Source of the DNA: Holtermannia corniformis
Taxonomy: Eukaryota > Basidiomycota > Tremellomycetes > Holtermanniales
Assembly (NCBI GenBank): GCA_001599935.1
Contig: BCIJ01000008.1
Location: 124,001-188,000 of the forward strand
Direction of reading: 5' to 3'
Length of the DNA stretch: 64,000 bases
Made by a program: the position numbers and the translations under genes. Under the pieces are notes generated by a model. The model saw nothing but the letters and a program-made list of their open reading frames with translations. It had not been told where the DNA came from and ran no database searches. Shown here piece after piece: positions 1 to 10,480 of the stretch; the first letter of the stretch is position 1, and the number at the start of each line of letters is the position of its first letter.

Positions 1-494
1 ATCAGCATCAGCGCAAAAGACGCTTCCGATGGAAGGGTGCTCATAACGCTGAAGAGACAAGTAAGATTGCTGTCTGCATGGACTGACTGGATTGCAAGGC
101 AAGTTGCAGAAGTGCGAGGGCAATGAGATCGAGCACCAGAGGGGTTAGCGGTGTTACGGCGTTATCTAGAGTGGATAAAAGCTCGCCGGCGGCGCGGCGA
201 TGCATCAGTCATTCAAGCCTACATCTCAACAGGGTCGCTCAGGGCGTTCAGCCCCACGAGCCTCACATCGCAGTGACTGACCAGAGATGTACGGTGCAGC
301 CTCGCCACTCTTCCATTTAGACGGGCACCAAAAGCGTACTGTTTACCTGCTACTGCTGGGCGACAGAGAAGCAAGAGGAGCACATCTCGTCGCAAATTGC
401 CACGATGATTCACCTCACTCAAGCAAGATGGCCCACGGTAGTCATGGGCTCAATTGCAGGCATCCAAACTCTCATCCAGCCTTCGCTCAACATC
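1..494. other. Left edge, no supported gene
   Basis: I see no exon chain that I can defend here. A short open stretch on the minus strand starts with ATG at 44 and runs off the left edge, but 14 codons are too few to judge. Confidence 0.4.
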
Positions 495-713
495 ATGTCA
501 CACCCTACCAGCGAGGAAGTCAGCTTCGACACCAACAGCTTCGTTGCCAGCGGTGGAACGCTGCAACTGACTGTGAACAGCAAGGCAGTCAATGTTGTAG
601 CGACTGGCTTCGTCAGGTTTCCATAGGGTGACACTGACTTCTCTCTCGACCCGCGCAGCGAACGAGAATCGGAGCTGTCGCCTGAAGAAGTCCAAGCTGC
701 CAAAACATACTGA
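495..713 (+). CDS. Small hypothetical protein, two exons
   Basis: A possible 58-residue protein starting MSHPTSEEVSFDT. Reading straight through stops at 627, but removing a 42-nt intron (617-658, GT...AG with a CACTGAC branch element) extends the frame to a hydrophilic acidic end, SPEEVQAAKTY. The N-terminal half is rich in beta-branched residues and the second half is acidic. I recognise no family. It lies head-on to the 3' end of the Otu1 gene. The intron fits the style of the window, which is the main support. There could be upstream exons, or this could be part of a longer untranslated transcript. Confidence 0.4.
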
Positions 714-898
714 TCAGACGAGTTCTTGAAGATCAGTGCCGACCAGCAGCACGCACTTGTCATCAAGCACTCCAATCGATCAACTTTGTAGTTTAGAAGA
801 TGAAATTCAGCATAGCGAGTGTTCATCTCATCGGCTCGTGCCTTGACGCGTTTGCGATGCAGCTGGTCCCATGCATACGATATTATGCGTGCGTGACG

Positions 899-2361
899 CT
901 AGTACTCGCCGAACTCGACGTCTTGTAAAACCATCAGTTCTGCTGGATCCACTGTCGCCACCAACGACGACTCACGACCCGTTGCCACTGCATGTTCTCG
1001 CGCTCCCTTCTCGCCCTTGAGCCCGATTTTGCAGACACCACACCTTAGCGTCCGTCGTCAGCGAACTGGCTCAGAAGTCCACTGTCAACTGACCTGAGAT
1101 CAAATGTCGCCGTGTCCGTATAGTAATGTCTTTTCTTAAGCTTGGCGACAAGCTCGGTCGCCGCCGTCAAGATTAAATCGTCTGTGACAGGGAAGACGGT
1201 CGTATGGAATTCAGCTGGCGCGGATGCGAAAGGGGCTTGTGTGACAGCGTCATAGTCTGTGCGATGAGTGAGTGGTCGAGTCGCACGCTGAAGACATACG
1301 GATGCCGGAATACACCAAGATGCAGCTGAAGAACATCAGTCTTCTGGCATCCAGAAAGGTGACGATCACCGACCGATGATCATACTCGCCCTGACCAAAC
1401 CTATCACAGCGTCCCGTCGCGACATCAAAGCTCGATATCTCCGTCTTGTAGCTGCCAGAGTCAACGCGTGACCCTTTATGGGCCGGTTCAGACGCACTGC
1501 TTTGCGAATATTGACAGTTCTGCATGGGATCAGCACCATTCGCTGTGACAGTCCGTGACGAACCTATCGCACCACCCCAAGTCGCCGGTTTCTGAATCGC
1601 GGTGATGTAGTTTGCGCGAGGCTGTCTGCGTTCCTTAGTCTCTGCTGCCACGACGCCCACGCTCGACCGGGCTACTGACCCCAATACCACATCTGGATAC
1701 GTCTCAGGGTCATTGTTGATAGCGTCCGCAACCACTGTACGTCATCAGGTCGACATCCCGAAGCGTTCAGCAACTCACCCCTCCGAAGCCCCTCACCGCC
1801 TTTGACGCCTCCTTCGAACACGACGCCAATAGCACTAAAGAGACACGAGTTATCATCCGGCACGACTCTGAGCTCGAGTGATCCGGCGTCGCCTGGTAAT
1901 TGTACGCTGTCTGGATTCATTGGTACGTTGGGCTGGGATGTCGACGCCAAAGGTGCCTGCGCTGGCGGTGGTGCGGCTGGTATCGGTTTCGGCTGTGAGG
2001 ATGAAGCAGCTGTAGAGGACGCTTGTGTAGGCTGGTATGTGACGATGATCTGCTCGCCCCTCGTGATCGGCACCGAGCTCAACAACGCCATCGCATCGCT
2101 CGGCAACGCCTTTGGAGGGTACCCATATTTGACTACAATGGCGTCCATCAGCTCTCCGCCAGACTATCGAGATGCTACGCACGCTCTTGTTCACCCGGTG
2201 GGATCTCTGAAGCACTAAAGATCAAGACTTTGAGCTCGTCGATCGTCTGCGTCGCCGGTTCGAGCGAGAGCGTCGTGACGCCCTTTGGGTGTCGGAGCCG
2301 TACCTAGTCATTGAGCTTGGTTCGCACTGCCGCGATAGGATGCACTGACAGTGACAGGCAT
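899..2361 (-). CDS. OTU1: Ubiquitin thioesterase Otu1 (YOD1 family)
   Basis: Cysteine deubiquitinase of the OTU class that works with Cdc48/p97 in ER-associated degradation. The model has about nine exons. Exon 1 (2350-2361) is only 12 nt, MPVT, joined across a 46-nt intron to an N-terminal UBX-like domain (HPKGVTTLSLEP, then KYGYPPKALPSD), as in yeast Otu1. A Pro/Ala-rich linker follows, then the OTU domain with the catalytic block PDDNSCLFSAIG (Asp and Cys) near 1845 and WGGAIELSIFAKHYKTEI downstream. The catalytic His lies in ILVYSGIHYDA, created only by splicing. The C-terminus is the usual zinc finger, CGVCKIGLKGEKGAREHA, ending VATGHVEFGEY. Every domain of the family is present, so function should be conserved. 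A TCACGTGA box lies 73 nt upstream of the ATG. Confidence 0.93.
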
Positions 2362-2433
2362 AGCGTGATATCGAGTCTGATACTACTGATGCTGCTCATT
2401 AACGCCAAAGCGACGCATCATCACGACCGCGCA

Positions 2434-2441
2434 TCACGTGA
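2434..2441. promoter_or_regulatory. E-box TCACGTGA upstream of OTU1
   Basis: Perfect 8-bp palindrome 73 nt upstream of the Otu1 start codon. It is the binding form typical of bHLH-zip/Cbf1-type factors. The same element recurs upstream of other genes here. Confidence 0.45.
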
Positions 2442-2549
2442 AGGCAGGCGTAAAGCAGACGAGCACACTACATCGATGGTTTCATCTCGACATAATGCTC
2501 CCCGTACAAGTATACAAGGGCGTGCAGCCCAGCCAAGCTCGTACTCTCT

Positions 2550-3669
2550 CTAAAGGTTGAGCTTGGTGCGGCGCCAGTGGCGGCGCTTGGCGTTGTATTG
2601 GATGTTGGCTGGGGAGGTGTCAGCGATGTTCAGTCACAGGCGTTCTAGATATCAGTCGGCTTGAATCCTCTTACGATAGCCAGTCACGGCTATGAAAACG
2701 TTTCAGGCCGACAGGGAAGTGCGCAGCGCGCAAGCTGGAGCGTTTAGAGCTGGCGAGAGTGCGCCGATGACAACCCCTCCTACAGCCGAGTGCCACGACG
2801 TTCATTCGAAAAGTTGCACGGCATTCTGAACGTAGTTGCCAGGGTGCAGAGGTGCATGAAAGGAAACGTGCTTGGCGCGAAGATATGACAGTCTGACGAG
2901 TCCACAGTGAAGTAGAGCCATAGTCGACTGCGTCTATCTAGCAGCCAGCTGACTAAAGCGTCTCTTTGATAGCTGCAAACCCGTAGGACCACTGACAACT
3001 GCATGATGCGCGGACCGGACAGGGGACACTGGATTACCGATCAACTGATCGAATGCCAACGCAACGACCTCAGTGTCGTGCGTTTGTACGACACCAGCTG
3101 CGTCAACTCCAGCAATACCCCTGTTCACGCCCCTGCAATTCCACAATCCACGCCGACACAACCCTACAGAGCACAGAATGACGACTCACTGTCAGTCTTG
3201 AGACGGAACCACTGAGGGATGGGCCGGTTCTGACGGGCGGCCTTGGCGAGGCGCTGCTTGATGCGGAACGTCTTTTGCGAAGGCTACGGGAGTAAGGGTC
3301 AGTCTGAGTCTTGCGTTGCGGGCGGATGGATGCGGAGGTGCGCAAGCGGTGGACGATGGGACGACGAGCCGATGATAGTGGACGATAACGTGCGACTTGT
3401 TTCGGGTTGGCGTGTGCAGAAGGGAGTGATCCGTCGATGGGTTGGTTGGCGACTGCTGATTTTCGACGTTGCCGACCCGCCTCCCGAGACATCTCCTTTC
3501 CTAGACCAACCCGCGCCAACAGAAAAGGTCTGCCAGTCTCCCATTCCTTCCAGTCCTTCCCTCCAGTCGACCCCACGTTGTCCCGTTGTCGTTCCGTGTC
3601 GTATGTCGTCCCATCGTTTGCCCATCGCCTTGCACTCCCACACCCATTCCCCTTTCTACAACTCACCAT
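2550..3669 (-). CDS. RPL39: 60S ribosomal protein eL39
   Basis: Small basic protein lining the ribosome exit tunnel. Three exons give exactly 51 residues, the normal length of eL39: exon 1 is the ATG alone (3667-3669), exon 2 is 3190-3283 ([16 protein letters not shown]..., [12 protein letters not shown]), exon 3 is 2550-2608 ([18 protein letters not shown]). The first intron follows the ATG directly, ATG|GTGAGT. Both introns are far longer than the 45-60 nt usual here (383 and 581 nt). The protein match is almost residue for residue, so both splice junctions of exon 2 are secure. The position of the isolated start codon rests on the good donor and on the ATG|GT arrangement common in fungal ribosomal-protein genes. 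Confidence 0.96.
2609..3189 (-). other. Long second intron of RPL39
   Basis: A 581-nt intron in a genome where most are 42-60 nt. It contains no coding frame I can support. Such introns in ribosomal-protein genes often host small nucleolar RNAs. I looked for box C and box D pairs and found none clear enough to call. A short stem (TAGCC/GGCTA) lies near 2678-2693. Confidence 0.7.
3284..3666 (-). other. Long first intron of RPL39, directly after ATG
   Basis: 383-nt intron with donor GTGAGT and acceptor CCCGTAG, separating the start codon from the rest of the protein. No coding signal of its own is apparent. Confidence 0.7.
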
Positions 3670-4123
3670 TGTTCAAGTGGTGCTACGTCTTGAGGTGCAA
3701 AGGTCACCACTCACTCGCGCTCACTCTGGCTGAGCGACGGCCAGGCGGCAAAGTTTCGCGGAGGCAAATACTAACACCCCATTTGCCACGGTGCCACGGC
3801 GTTATGACAATTCGCCGCGCGGTGTTGATGATTCGCGTGGCAGTGTCAAGTCGCGAGAGGGGTCGGTGGAGGTCTGATCAGTGTGCTGTGTGCTGTGTGC
3901 GCTCTGTCGATCAACATCTACCCGCCGACGAGGACCGCGCGGCTGCAGGGATGCATAGCATAGCATACACGATATCTCTGGCTCACAATCCACTCGATCA
4001 GCTTTAGCAGGAGTTCACCTCAAAGGACCTAGTCAACTCCAACTCCGCATCCGGCCGCTCGGCGTCTTGTCCCCGCCTTTACCGTGACGGGTTTCGTGCA
4101 GACAGCAGTGTTGACACTGCGCA
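3670..4123. other. Divergent promoter region RPL39 / M50B gene
   Basis: Intergenic region between two genes transcribed outward. Open frames here show no family resemblance and no plausible exon chain. No TATA element or E-box stands out. Confidence 0.5.
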
Positions 4124-5961
4124 ATGCTGCTACCGCGAGACATGGCCATGGCCACCCCGACCTCGTGGCTTCTTTCAGATGAGGCTCTCCTAGCCAGACT
4201 CGGCTTGATCTGGACAGATGACAGTATACGAGCAAACGCAACTGAAGCTATCCAGCTGGTCGCGAGGGCTGATGCGACGCCGAATCGATTCCGTGCGTAT
4301 CTGCGACGAGAGGGGAGCTTGGGGCTGATGCGCGTGGTGTAGAGACGTTTACGGTTGTAGGCGCCGTCATCATGTTCTTGTAGGTCCTCCTCTCCAACAT
4401 GACCATCTACTGGTAGTTCAGCTGCCCCAGCTGATACCATCTGGCGGGCGGGGATGCTGATGCTGATTCTCGCAGCGCAATCTTCATCGCGTGGCATATG
4501 CCTATCCTCCGAGACTTCATCGCGGGCCTCAAGGTCTGTGCCTCTCCGTTCCCTCCCCACCTGCAGACCGCGACTGACTAGACAAACGCACAGCTGTTCG
4601 TAGTGGCCACGCATGAGCTCTGCCATCTTGTCGTCGGTCTCCTGTGTGGCGGTCAAGTCGTCAGGTCGGTGCATCCACCCACGTCTAGTCAGGTGTCGAG
4701 AGTGGCTAACAACATGCAGCGTGTGCATCGTACGTGGCATGCCGATAAGGGCGGCCGAGCGGCTAAGATATCCTCGATAGGATCCAAACGATGGCGGCGA
4801 GACGCGAATCTTGAACTTGTTAAGGACAGAACCTCGGATCGTGACGGATCCGTATTCGATCAATACGATGGCCCAGGTCTGTCTGTTTGTTGCCGCGGTG
4901 AGCTGAGTATGTGCTGATAGGGTGATAGCTGTATTGGTGAGCCTTGTTGTATTGTGAAGGTGTCGAGTAGACGGTTGCTGAGCGGGTATACGACAGGTCC
5001 CCAGCGGCAGCAGCGACTTTAACGGCCGGCTATCTTGGTTCTTCAATCGTCGGCTTCCTCTTTATAGTATGTCACCGTCGCCATCCTAAACTCATGTTGA
5101 CATCTCCACTCTAGTTCGCAAGCTGTATGCCTTGAGCAGCACCACAGCGCGGCGCTAACGCTAGTCATCGTAGTTGACATTGTCGCGTCCAAGATCACGA
5201 GCTTCATCATTGGGTTCGGGATGCTCGTACCTGCTTTTCGGGCAGATCACTGGATGTGCGTGCGGCTTTTGGTCGACGGGCAGGCTGATGGATGACGACA
5301 GCGCGTTTGCGAGCATCATCTCGTGCGAGGCGATCATGATCGGCCTCTGGTTTGGGGATCATGGGAATGTATGTTGCTGGGTCTGAACTAAAGATCGAAC
5401 GGTGGCTGATTGTCAAACAGGCTTTGAGATTCTACGGTGTGTAGTACCCCAGTTGTGCGCTGCAGACTAAAGTAGCGCTCTAGTCCTATTTGTCGGTACG
5501 TCACGAGTCGGCATGAGCCCTCACACAGGCTAAAGTGACGATCGTCCCGTACAGGCATCATGAACCTGTTCTACATCGTCTGGGATTACACCGACGAGCG
5601 CTTCTTTGACAAGCGCAACAGTTCCGACTGCAGTCAGTTTTCAGAGTTGCTCGGATGGTCCAGCAGCGGTCAGTATTTCCTCGGCTCGCACGCTCAGCCG
5701 CTGGTTGATCTTGACAATGGTCACAGCGTGGGCGTTCTTCTGGTTCGTGTTTGCTTCTTTGGTCTTTGTCTCGGCCATCTTTGCGGGCATCTGTGTGTTC
5801 AAGGTGCGTCTGGCGCGACCGCACGATCGGGCAGAAGCTGACGCTTCTCGGCTCGCAGAAATCACCGGGCGAAATGTACCGCGATGCGTACGTCTTCTCT
5901 TTCGGCTTTTCGTCTGCGCACGCTGATCGGTCATTGCAGTGCAAACTTCCTGCCGACCTAG
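4124..5961 (+). CDS. Peptidase M50B-like membrane protein
   Basis: Multi-exon polytopic membrane protein of the fungal M50B-like family, which keeps the zinc-protease signature HExxH (here HELCH at 4612-4626) inside a hydrophobic segment. Order of features: N-terminal soluble part, first membrane segment (VGAVIMFFAIFIAWHMP), LFVVATHELCHLVVGLLCGG, the conserved loop SVCIDPNDGGETR created by splicing, TLTAGYLGSSIVGFLF, DIVASKITSFIIGFGM, ALRFYVLFVGIMNLFYIVWD, the DSDC-like loop (NSSDCSQFSELL), a last membrane segment and the family's typical C-terminus AANFLPT. At least ten introns were removed. Introns around 4819-4996 are the least certain: GTTAAG is my preferred donor, but one 35-45 nt further on also keeps the frame. 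Substrate and location are unknown. The site-2 protease family suggests intramembrane or membrane-proximal cleavage. Confidence 0.88.
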
Positions 5962-6069
5962 CTTGTCGCCTTGCTATGCAGCCTAATGCGTATTATGCCC
6001 CTATTAGGATCCGATTGTAATAGCCGATTAGGATTAGAGCAGATCCCGGGGGTTGTCGGCGTTATGTTT

Positions 6070-6076
6070 TATAAAT
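6070..6076 (+). promoter_or_regulatory. Candidate TATA box of the EBP1-like gene
   Basis: TATAAAT, 79 nt upstream of the start codon of the EBP1-like gene and just after the end of the M50B-like gene. Composition is AT-rich compared with its surroundings. Position is suitable, but there is no direct evidence. Confidence 0.35.
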
Positions 6077-6154
6077 TCAACCCGTGACGCTGTTGGTGCG
6101 GGAGCTGTCGAGTACTCTGGAGCTGTTCCACTTTGCATCAATCATCTATCCATC

Positions 6155-7931
6155 ATGGCCGCTACCACGGAATCCCCAGCACCCGTCGTCGACCTCAAGA
6201 AGCCCGTCGTGACCGAGGAGACCAAGGAGGAAGTCAAGGAAGAGGGCTTGAGCAACGATGTGTGAGCTGCCTCCCGGTTCGGCACGCCTTTGCGGCTCGA
6301 CTGACAAGTCAACGGGTAGCATTACAAAGTACACGACTGCAGGTCAGATCCTTGGTCAGGTCGTCAAGAAGCTCGTTCCGTCCGTCTCGGCCGGCAAGGA
6401 CGTCTTGGCTCTCTGCGAAGAGTGAGTCTGATTCACCTGGCGCTGCTTTGTCGTGTGCGGAGCTCATGCTCGCGACTCAAAGGGGTGACAAGCTGATCGC
6501 GGATGCCGTCGCTGGCGTTTGGAACAACAAAAAGGTCAAGGTCTCCAAGGGTGAGGCGGCTCAGGCGACTTGGCCGGACTGACGTTGCAACCCGACAGGT
6601 CTTGCTTTCCCGACCTCGATCAGCGTCAACAATGTCGTCTCGCACTTTTCGCCCCTGCCTTCGGACCCAACGGTTGAGCTCAAGGACGGCGACGTTGTCA
6701 AGGTCATGCTTGGTGTTCAGATTGATGGTGTGAGTTGCGATTCTGGATAGCTCGATTGCGAGGTGCACCTGCGACCCAGCTGTTCGGCTTGCTGTGTTGG
6801 CTGCTGCGTCGGCACGCGCTTCGTCACCCGATCGGATAGCTGCACCCGTGGTGTTGCACTTTGCAATCGAGCCAGTCGCTACCCAGCTGACCCTCCCAGT
6901 ACGCCGTCACCCACGCCGAAACCATCCTCATCGGCGCTCCTACCGAGGACGTCAAGTCCAACGTGATCAAGGCTGCCGCCGACGCCGCTCAGGCCGCCAT
7001 GCGCCTCGTCAAGGCTGGCAACAAGAACTGGGACGTGACCGACGCCGTCGAGACCATCGCCAAGGAGTACGGCTGCCGTGGTGTCGAAGGCATGCTCAGC
7101 TGCCAGGTAGGTCAACGTCTTCTGGGCATCACGACAGCTTATACCATGTAGCACGACCAAAATGTGACCGACGGCAAGAAGCGCATCTTGCTCAACCCCA
7201 CACCCGAGCTCAGGCGTGAGCACGAGACCGTCACGTTCGAGGAGGGCGAGGTCTACGGCGTCGACATCCTCATCGTCTCGGGCAACGACGGCAAGGCCCG
7301 CACCGAGGAGGCCCGGACTTCAATCTACAAGCGTGCCAACGACGTCAACTATCAGTTGAAGATGAAGACGAGCCGAACAGTGTTCAGCGAGATCCAAAAG
7401 AAGGTGCGTGGCGGGGGTCGGAAGACACAAAGCTGACGAGAGCAGGCCGGTGCCTTCCCCTTTACGCTCCGATGCTTGGACGACGAGAAGCGTGCCCGCA
7501 TGGGTGTTCAGGAGGCCGTGCAGCACGGTGCGTATCGGCGGTTTCGTGTCTGATCGTATTGACCGCGCTTAGGTCTGTTGAAGCCGTACGAGATTGTGCA
7601 CACCGCCGCTGGTACCGTCGTTGCCGAGTTCTTCTTCACCCGTGCGTCCTACGCACTATCGTCCGAGCCAGTACTGAGCATACCCAGTTGCGCTCCTCCC
7701 CGCCGGTCCTCTTCTCCTCTCCCCCGCCCCTGCTTGGTTGTCAGAGTAAGCTGCCCCTGCGATATCTTCGCAACATGCTGACACAGCCGCAGGGACAAGA
7801 TCAAGCCGAGCGCCGAGCTCAAGGACGAGAAGCTCAAGGCTCTGCTCACACAAAAGCTCCGCGAGGACAAGAAGAAGAAGAACAAGGCGGCCAAGGCGGC
7901 CGCTGCCGAGGGCGCGCCCGCAACTGCTTGA
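6155..7931 (+). CDS. EBP1/PA2G4-type protein (S. pombe Cdb4 family)
   Basis: Member of the M24 methionine-aminopeptidase fold that has lost peptidase activity in known relatives. Relatives bind RNA and ribosomes and affect growth and translation. The chain begins [16 protein letters not shown], then the pita-bread domain ([91 protein letters not shown]). It ends in a Lys-rich tail ([18 protein letters not shown]), as in human EBP1, where this part contacts nucleic acid. At least nine short introns were removed. The [12 protein letters not shown] junction depends on a 57-nt intron near 7640-7692. The full domain is present, with no sign of decay. It lies between unrelated genes on the same strand. 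Confidence 0.94.
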
Positions 7932-8051
7932 AGAGATGCGTAGACGTCAGGAGGCCTACGGGGGAAGAAGCACTTGGCATCGGTAGTGGACAGAAGCAAA
8001 GAGAAGCCATTTCTTGGATGCAACCTCATCACATTGTCGATGTAGAGGATT

Positions 8052-8059
8052 TCACGTGT
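8052..8059. promoter_or_regulatory. E-box TCACGTGT upstream of COQ10
   Basis: One mismatch from TCACGTGA, 69 nt upstream of the COQ10 start codon, at the same distance seen at other genes in the window. Confidence 0.35.
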
Positions 8060-8127
8060 GAGCTGGGCGATCACTTGACGCCGATGGCCGATGTCGATCT
8101 GGCTGTCTGAACACGATACGGAAGGTG

Positions 8128-9052
8128 ATGATGCTTCTTGGATCATTGGGAAGCTCGCTGCGTGCGAACGTGCCCGCGACGAGCATTGCAAAGCGACAAT
8201 GTCGGTGCGCGGCCAACGGCCGATCCTTTTTTTCCCTTCCGGACATTGCAAAGCTCGCAACCGCCGTCAAGGACAACCTCCCAGGTGACGGAGCAGCCGA
8301 AGGCCGACAGACGTTTCATGCTCGCAAGATCTTACCGTCAGCTCAGATCCTCCGTGAAGACCTCTGAAAGCTGATCACGCACCGAATAGCTATTCGCAAA
8401 AGCAACTGTATGCTCTGATCGCCGACGTCCCGTCTTATTCCTCCTTCATCCCATTTTGTACTTCATCGCGTATTGTGCCTGCCGCGAATCGACCAGTCGA
8501 GAGGTGGGATCCGGAGAGTCAGGAGGCTTTTGACGTGAAGGCGGAACTGAGGGTTGGGTTTGGAGGGTTCGAAGAGCGCTATGTTAGTCGGGTTGAGGGA
8601 AGGCCGTATGAGATGGTCAAGGTGCGTTGTACGGGTTGGATGTGTCGGTCAAGCTGAGACGATGGGATCAGGCGACGGCGGATCCTGGAGTACCCATGTT
8701 CAAGGATTTGGTTTCTACTTGTAAGTGCCAAACGTCTTGCTACCTGCAGCCATGTAGGCAGTCTAAGCACCGACTTTACGTAGGGTCATTTGCACCTGCC
8801 TCGCCGACGTCCCCACACCCTACGAATACACCCTTGACAACCCCGTCAACAAAATCGCTAGCAGCAGCGACCGAGCCGACGGCAGATGACAGTACGGCAG
8901 GCCCGACCCTCGTCACGGTCGACTTGGCGTTCACCTTTGAGAACCCTCTGCATCGCATCGCGTCCCAGGCCGTGCTGCCCAGCGTGAGCGACAAGATGGT
9001 GGAAGCGTTTGAGAAGCGGTGTCTAGAGGTGTATGGCGAGGGAGGGCGGTAG
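8128..9052 (+). CDS. COQ10: Coenzyme Q-binding protein Coq10 (START/SRPBCC fold)
   Basis: Mitochondrial lipid-binding protein needed for normal ubiquinone use in respiration. Residues 1-40 (MMLLGSLGSSLRANV..., rich in Arg, Ser and Ala, no acidic residues) look like a matrix-targeting sequence. The START-like domain follows: RKILPYSQKQLYALIADVPSY, FIPFCTSSRIV, AELRVGFGGFEERYVSRVEG, MFKDLVSTWSFAPAS and VDLAFTFENPLHRIASQAVLP, the signature end of Coq10. Three short introns were removed (donors at about 8338, 8622, 8719). An insert rich in Ser, Thr and Pro (about residues 165-195) interrupts the domain between two beta strands, which is longer than in yeast Coq10. ATG at 8128 and 8131 are both possible starts. 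Confidence 0.9.
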
Positions 9053-9245
9053 CCGTGGCCAAGCACGATGTCATATGCCATCGCGATGAGAGGTACGATG
9101 ACTCAAGGGCCAGGTAGCTGCCCTCCTTCTACCGGTCACTGGACAGCGTGCTTGGTGATCGTTGGTGCTTCTGATGGCCGTCGGCTTCGGTTAGTCGCAT
9201 TCGCTATGTGAGCAAGTCTCTCATGGCAAGATTACTCCCACGACT

Positions 9246-9537
9246 ATGTCTGATAGATATCCGTATCGCTACACCGTGAATCAAGTCTTACATTACAAGC
9301 TGACAGAAGCAGACGCTCGGGCGTCAAGTGAGCTATACGGCAATGTAGGTGTCCGCCCATGAACTGGTACAACTCGGTGATGCGCAAGCACAGGGTGACA
9401 TTGAGAAGATGCCGGAAGGTGGGTGGCCAGACTCACACACAGACACAGATGTAGACACTGGCGCCCGTACAGAGTTGGCCTCACCTGCGCAGCGCTCGAG
9501 TGACGCTGCGGATCCCAAGGCCAACGGTCAGCCGTGA
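9246..9537 (+). CDS. Small unknown protein A of a tandem pair
   Basis: About 80 residues from two exons. Exon 1 ends ...LTEADARASSELYGN, a 49-nt intron (9345-9393, donor GTAGGT) follows, and exon 2 begins GDIEKMPEGGW. The second half is acidic and polar with a DTDVDTG run. No membrane segment or signal peptide is visible. The gene 450 nt downstream has the same layout: a core of the form Y-x-L-x-E-x-DA-x-x-AS-x-x-YG, an intron of almost equal length in the same phase at the same codon, and then G-x-[IV]-E-x-x-P-x-x-GW-x-D. This makes both more believable than a single ORF would. Family and function are unknown. The start at 9246 is the first ATG in frame; an upstream exon is possible. Confidence 0.6.
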
Positions 9538-9982
9538 CGGCTGTACATACAGCAACGTGGAGACTGTCGAGTTGACATGCACGAAGCCTGTTTCGAGCAC
9601 AGGAAACGAGTCATACCAAGCCTGGTTGACGAGTAGCTATCAACAGCTTGTAAAGATCAGGCGCTGGCCGGCTGCTTCGACAGCTCACTGTACTTTCGAG
9701 CGTAAACGTCAGGAAGCATAGGCGCTCGAGAAGCACCTTTGAAAACTTGTCAATGGAGGGCGGGAGCTAGTTCCAGTTTTGTCCTCATCGCGAAGAGTAA
9801 TTCGATATGGGCCTTTGGGGCAATACGGGCCTTCCGAGGGACGGGCTTGCGATGAGATGAAGAACAGCAGAGCGACGGAAACGTTGATGAACTCCCTTGA
9901 CTCACAGTGACGTAGCCTTGCCTTCGTACAGATTGCAACGTCTACTTGAAGCGCTAGAGTAACTCATAGAGAGCCTGACGCC
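9538..9982. other. Spacer between the two tandem small genes
   Basis: No gene or repeat can be supported here. It should hold the 3' end of copy A and the promoter of copy B. Confidence 0.5.
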
Positions 9983-10234
9983 ATGCCGCCTAAACCTGCT
10001 ACCATGCTCAGTGACATCAACGCATTGGGATTCCGCTATTTCGACACCGAGACCGGCTGTCCACGTTACATGGCTTTAAAGGAGGATGCAGAGAAAGCGA
10101 GTCGCCAATACGGTGATGTGAGTCCGACTTTGTTGTATCTTCGTTCTCACTCACACGCCGCATAGGGTACAGTTGAGACGAGACCGGACAAGGGATGGAC
10201 CGATACTGATACTACGCCAAATACTCAAAGTTGA
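9983..10234 (+). CDS. Small unknown protein B of a tandem pair
   Basis: About 67 residues from two exons. Exon 1 contains FDTETGCPRYMALKEDAEKA and ends RQYGD, the intron is 48 nt (10118-10165, GTGAGT...CGCATAG), and exon 2 reads GTVETRPDKGW with a TDTDTT run and then a stop. Compared with copy A, the intron sits at the same codon and phase and the residues around it are similar (ELYGN|GDIE versus RQYGD|GTVE, then GGW versus KGW). The N-terminus is longer and more hydrophobic, the C-terminus shorter. It could start at the second ATG (10004). Function unknown. The pair looks like an old local duplication. Confidence 0.6.
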
Positions 10235-10480
10235 GACTGTGCAGTGAAGTTGTTCATGAGATTGCTTACCCGTCCAAGGAGCTGACTTCGCGAAGTTCGA
10301 TCTGACACCGCTAACTGACAAGAGGCTCCAGACGTCCATGTAGGGACCAATTTGTAAAGCATGTAGAGAATGAGGGCGATACATACAAGACTATGCAATG
10401 GCTGTCCACTCGTCGCATGCGTCAGGCACGGCCCAAGTGCCCGACTTTCTGCTCGAGCCCTGCTCTCAACAGTCAACGCC

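Noticed and set aside
1..44. Minus-strand ATG at 44 with 14 open codons running off the window
   Set aside because: Too short to tell from chance; no splice or family evidence.
2755..2830. Possible box C (GATGAC) and box D (CTGA) in the eL39 intron
   Set aside because: They lie on the strand opposite to the transcript and lack a terminal stem.
4033..5046. Long minus-strand open frame of 337 codons
   Set aside because: It is antisense to the M50B-like gene, whose spliced protein matches a family; the minus translation resembles nothing.
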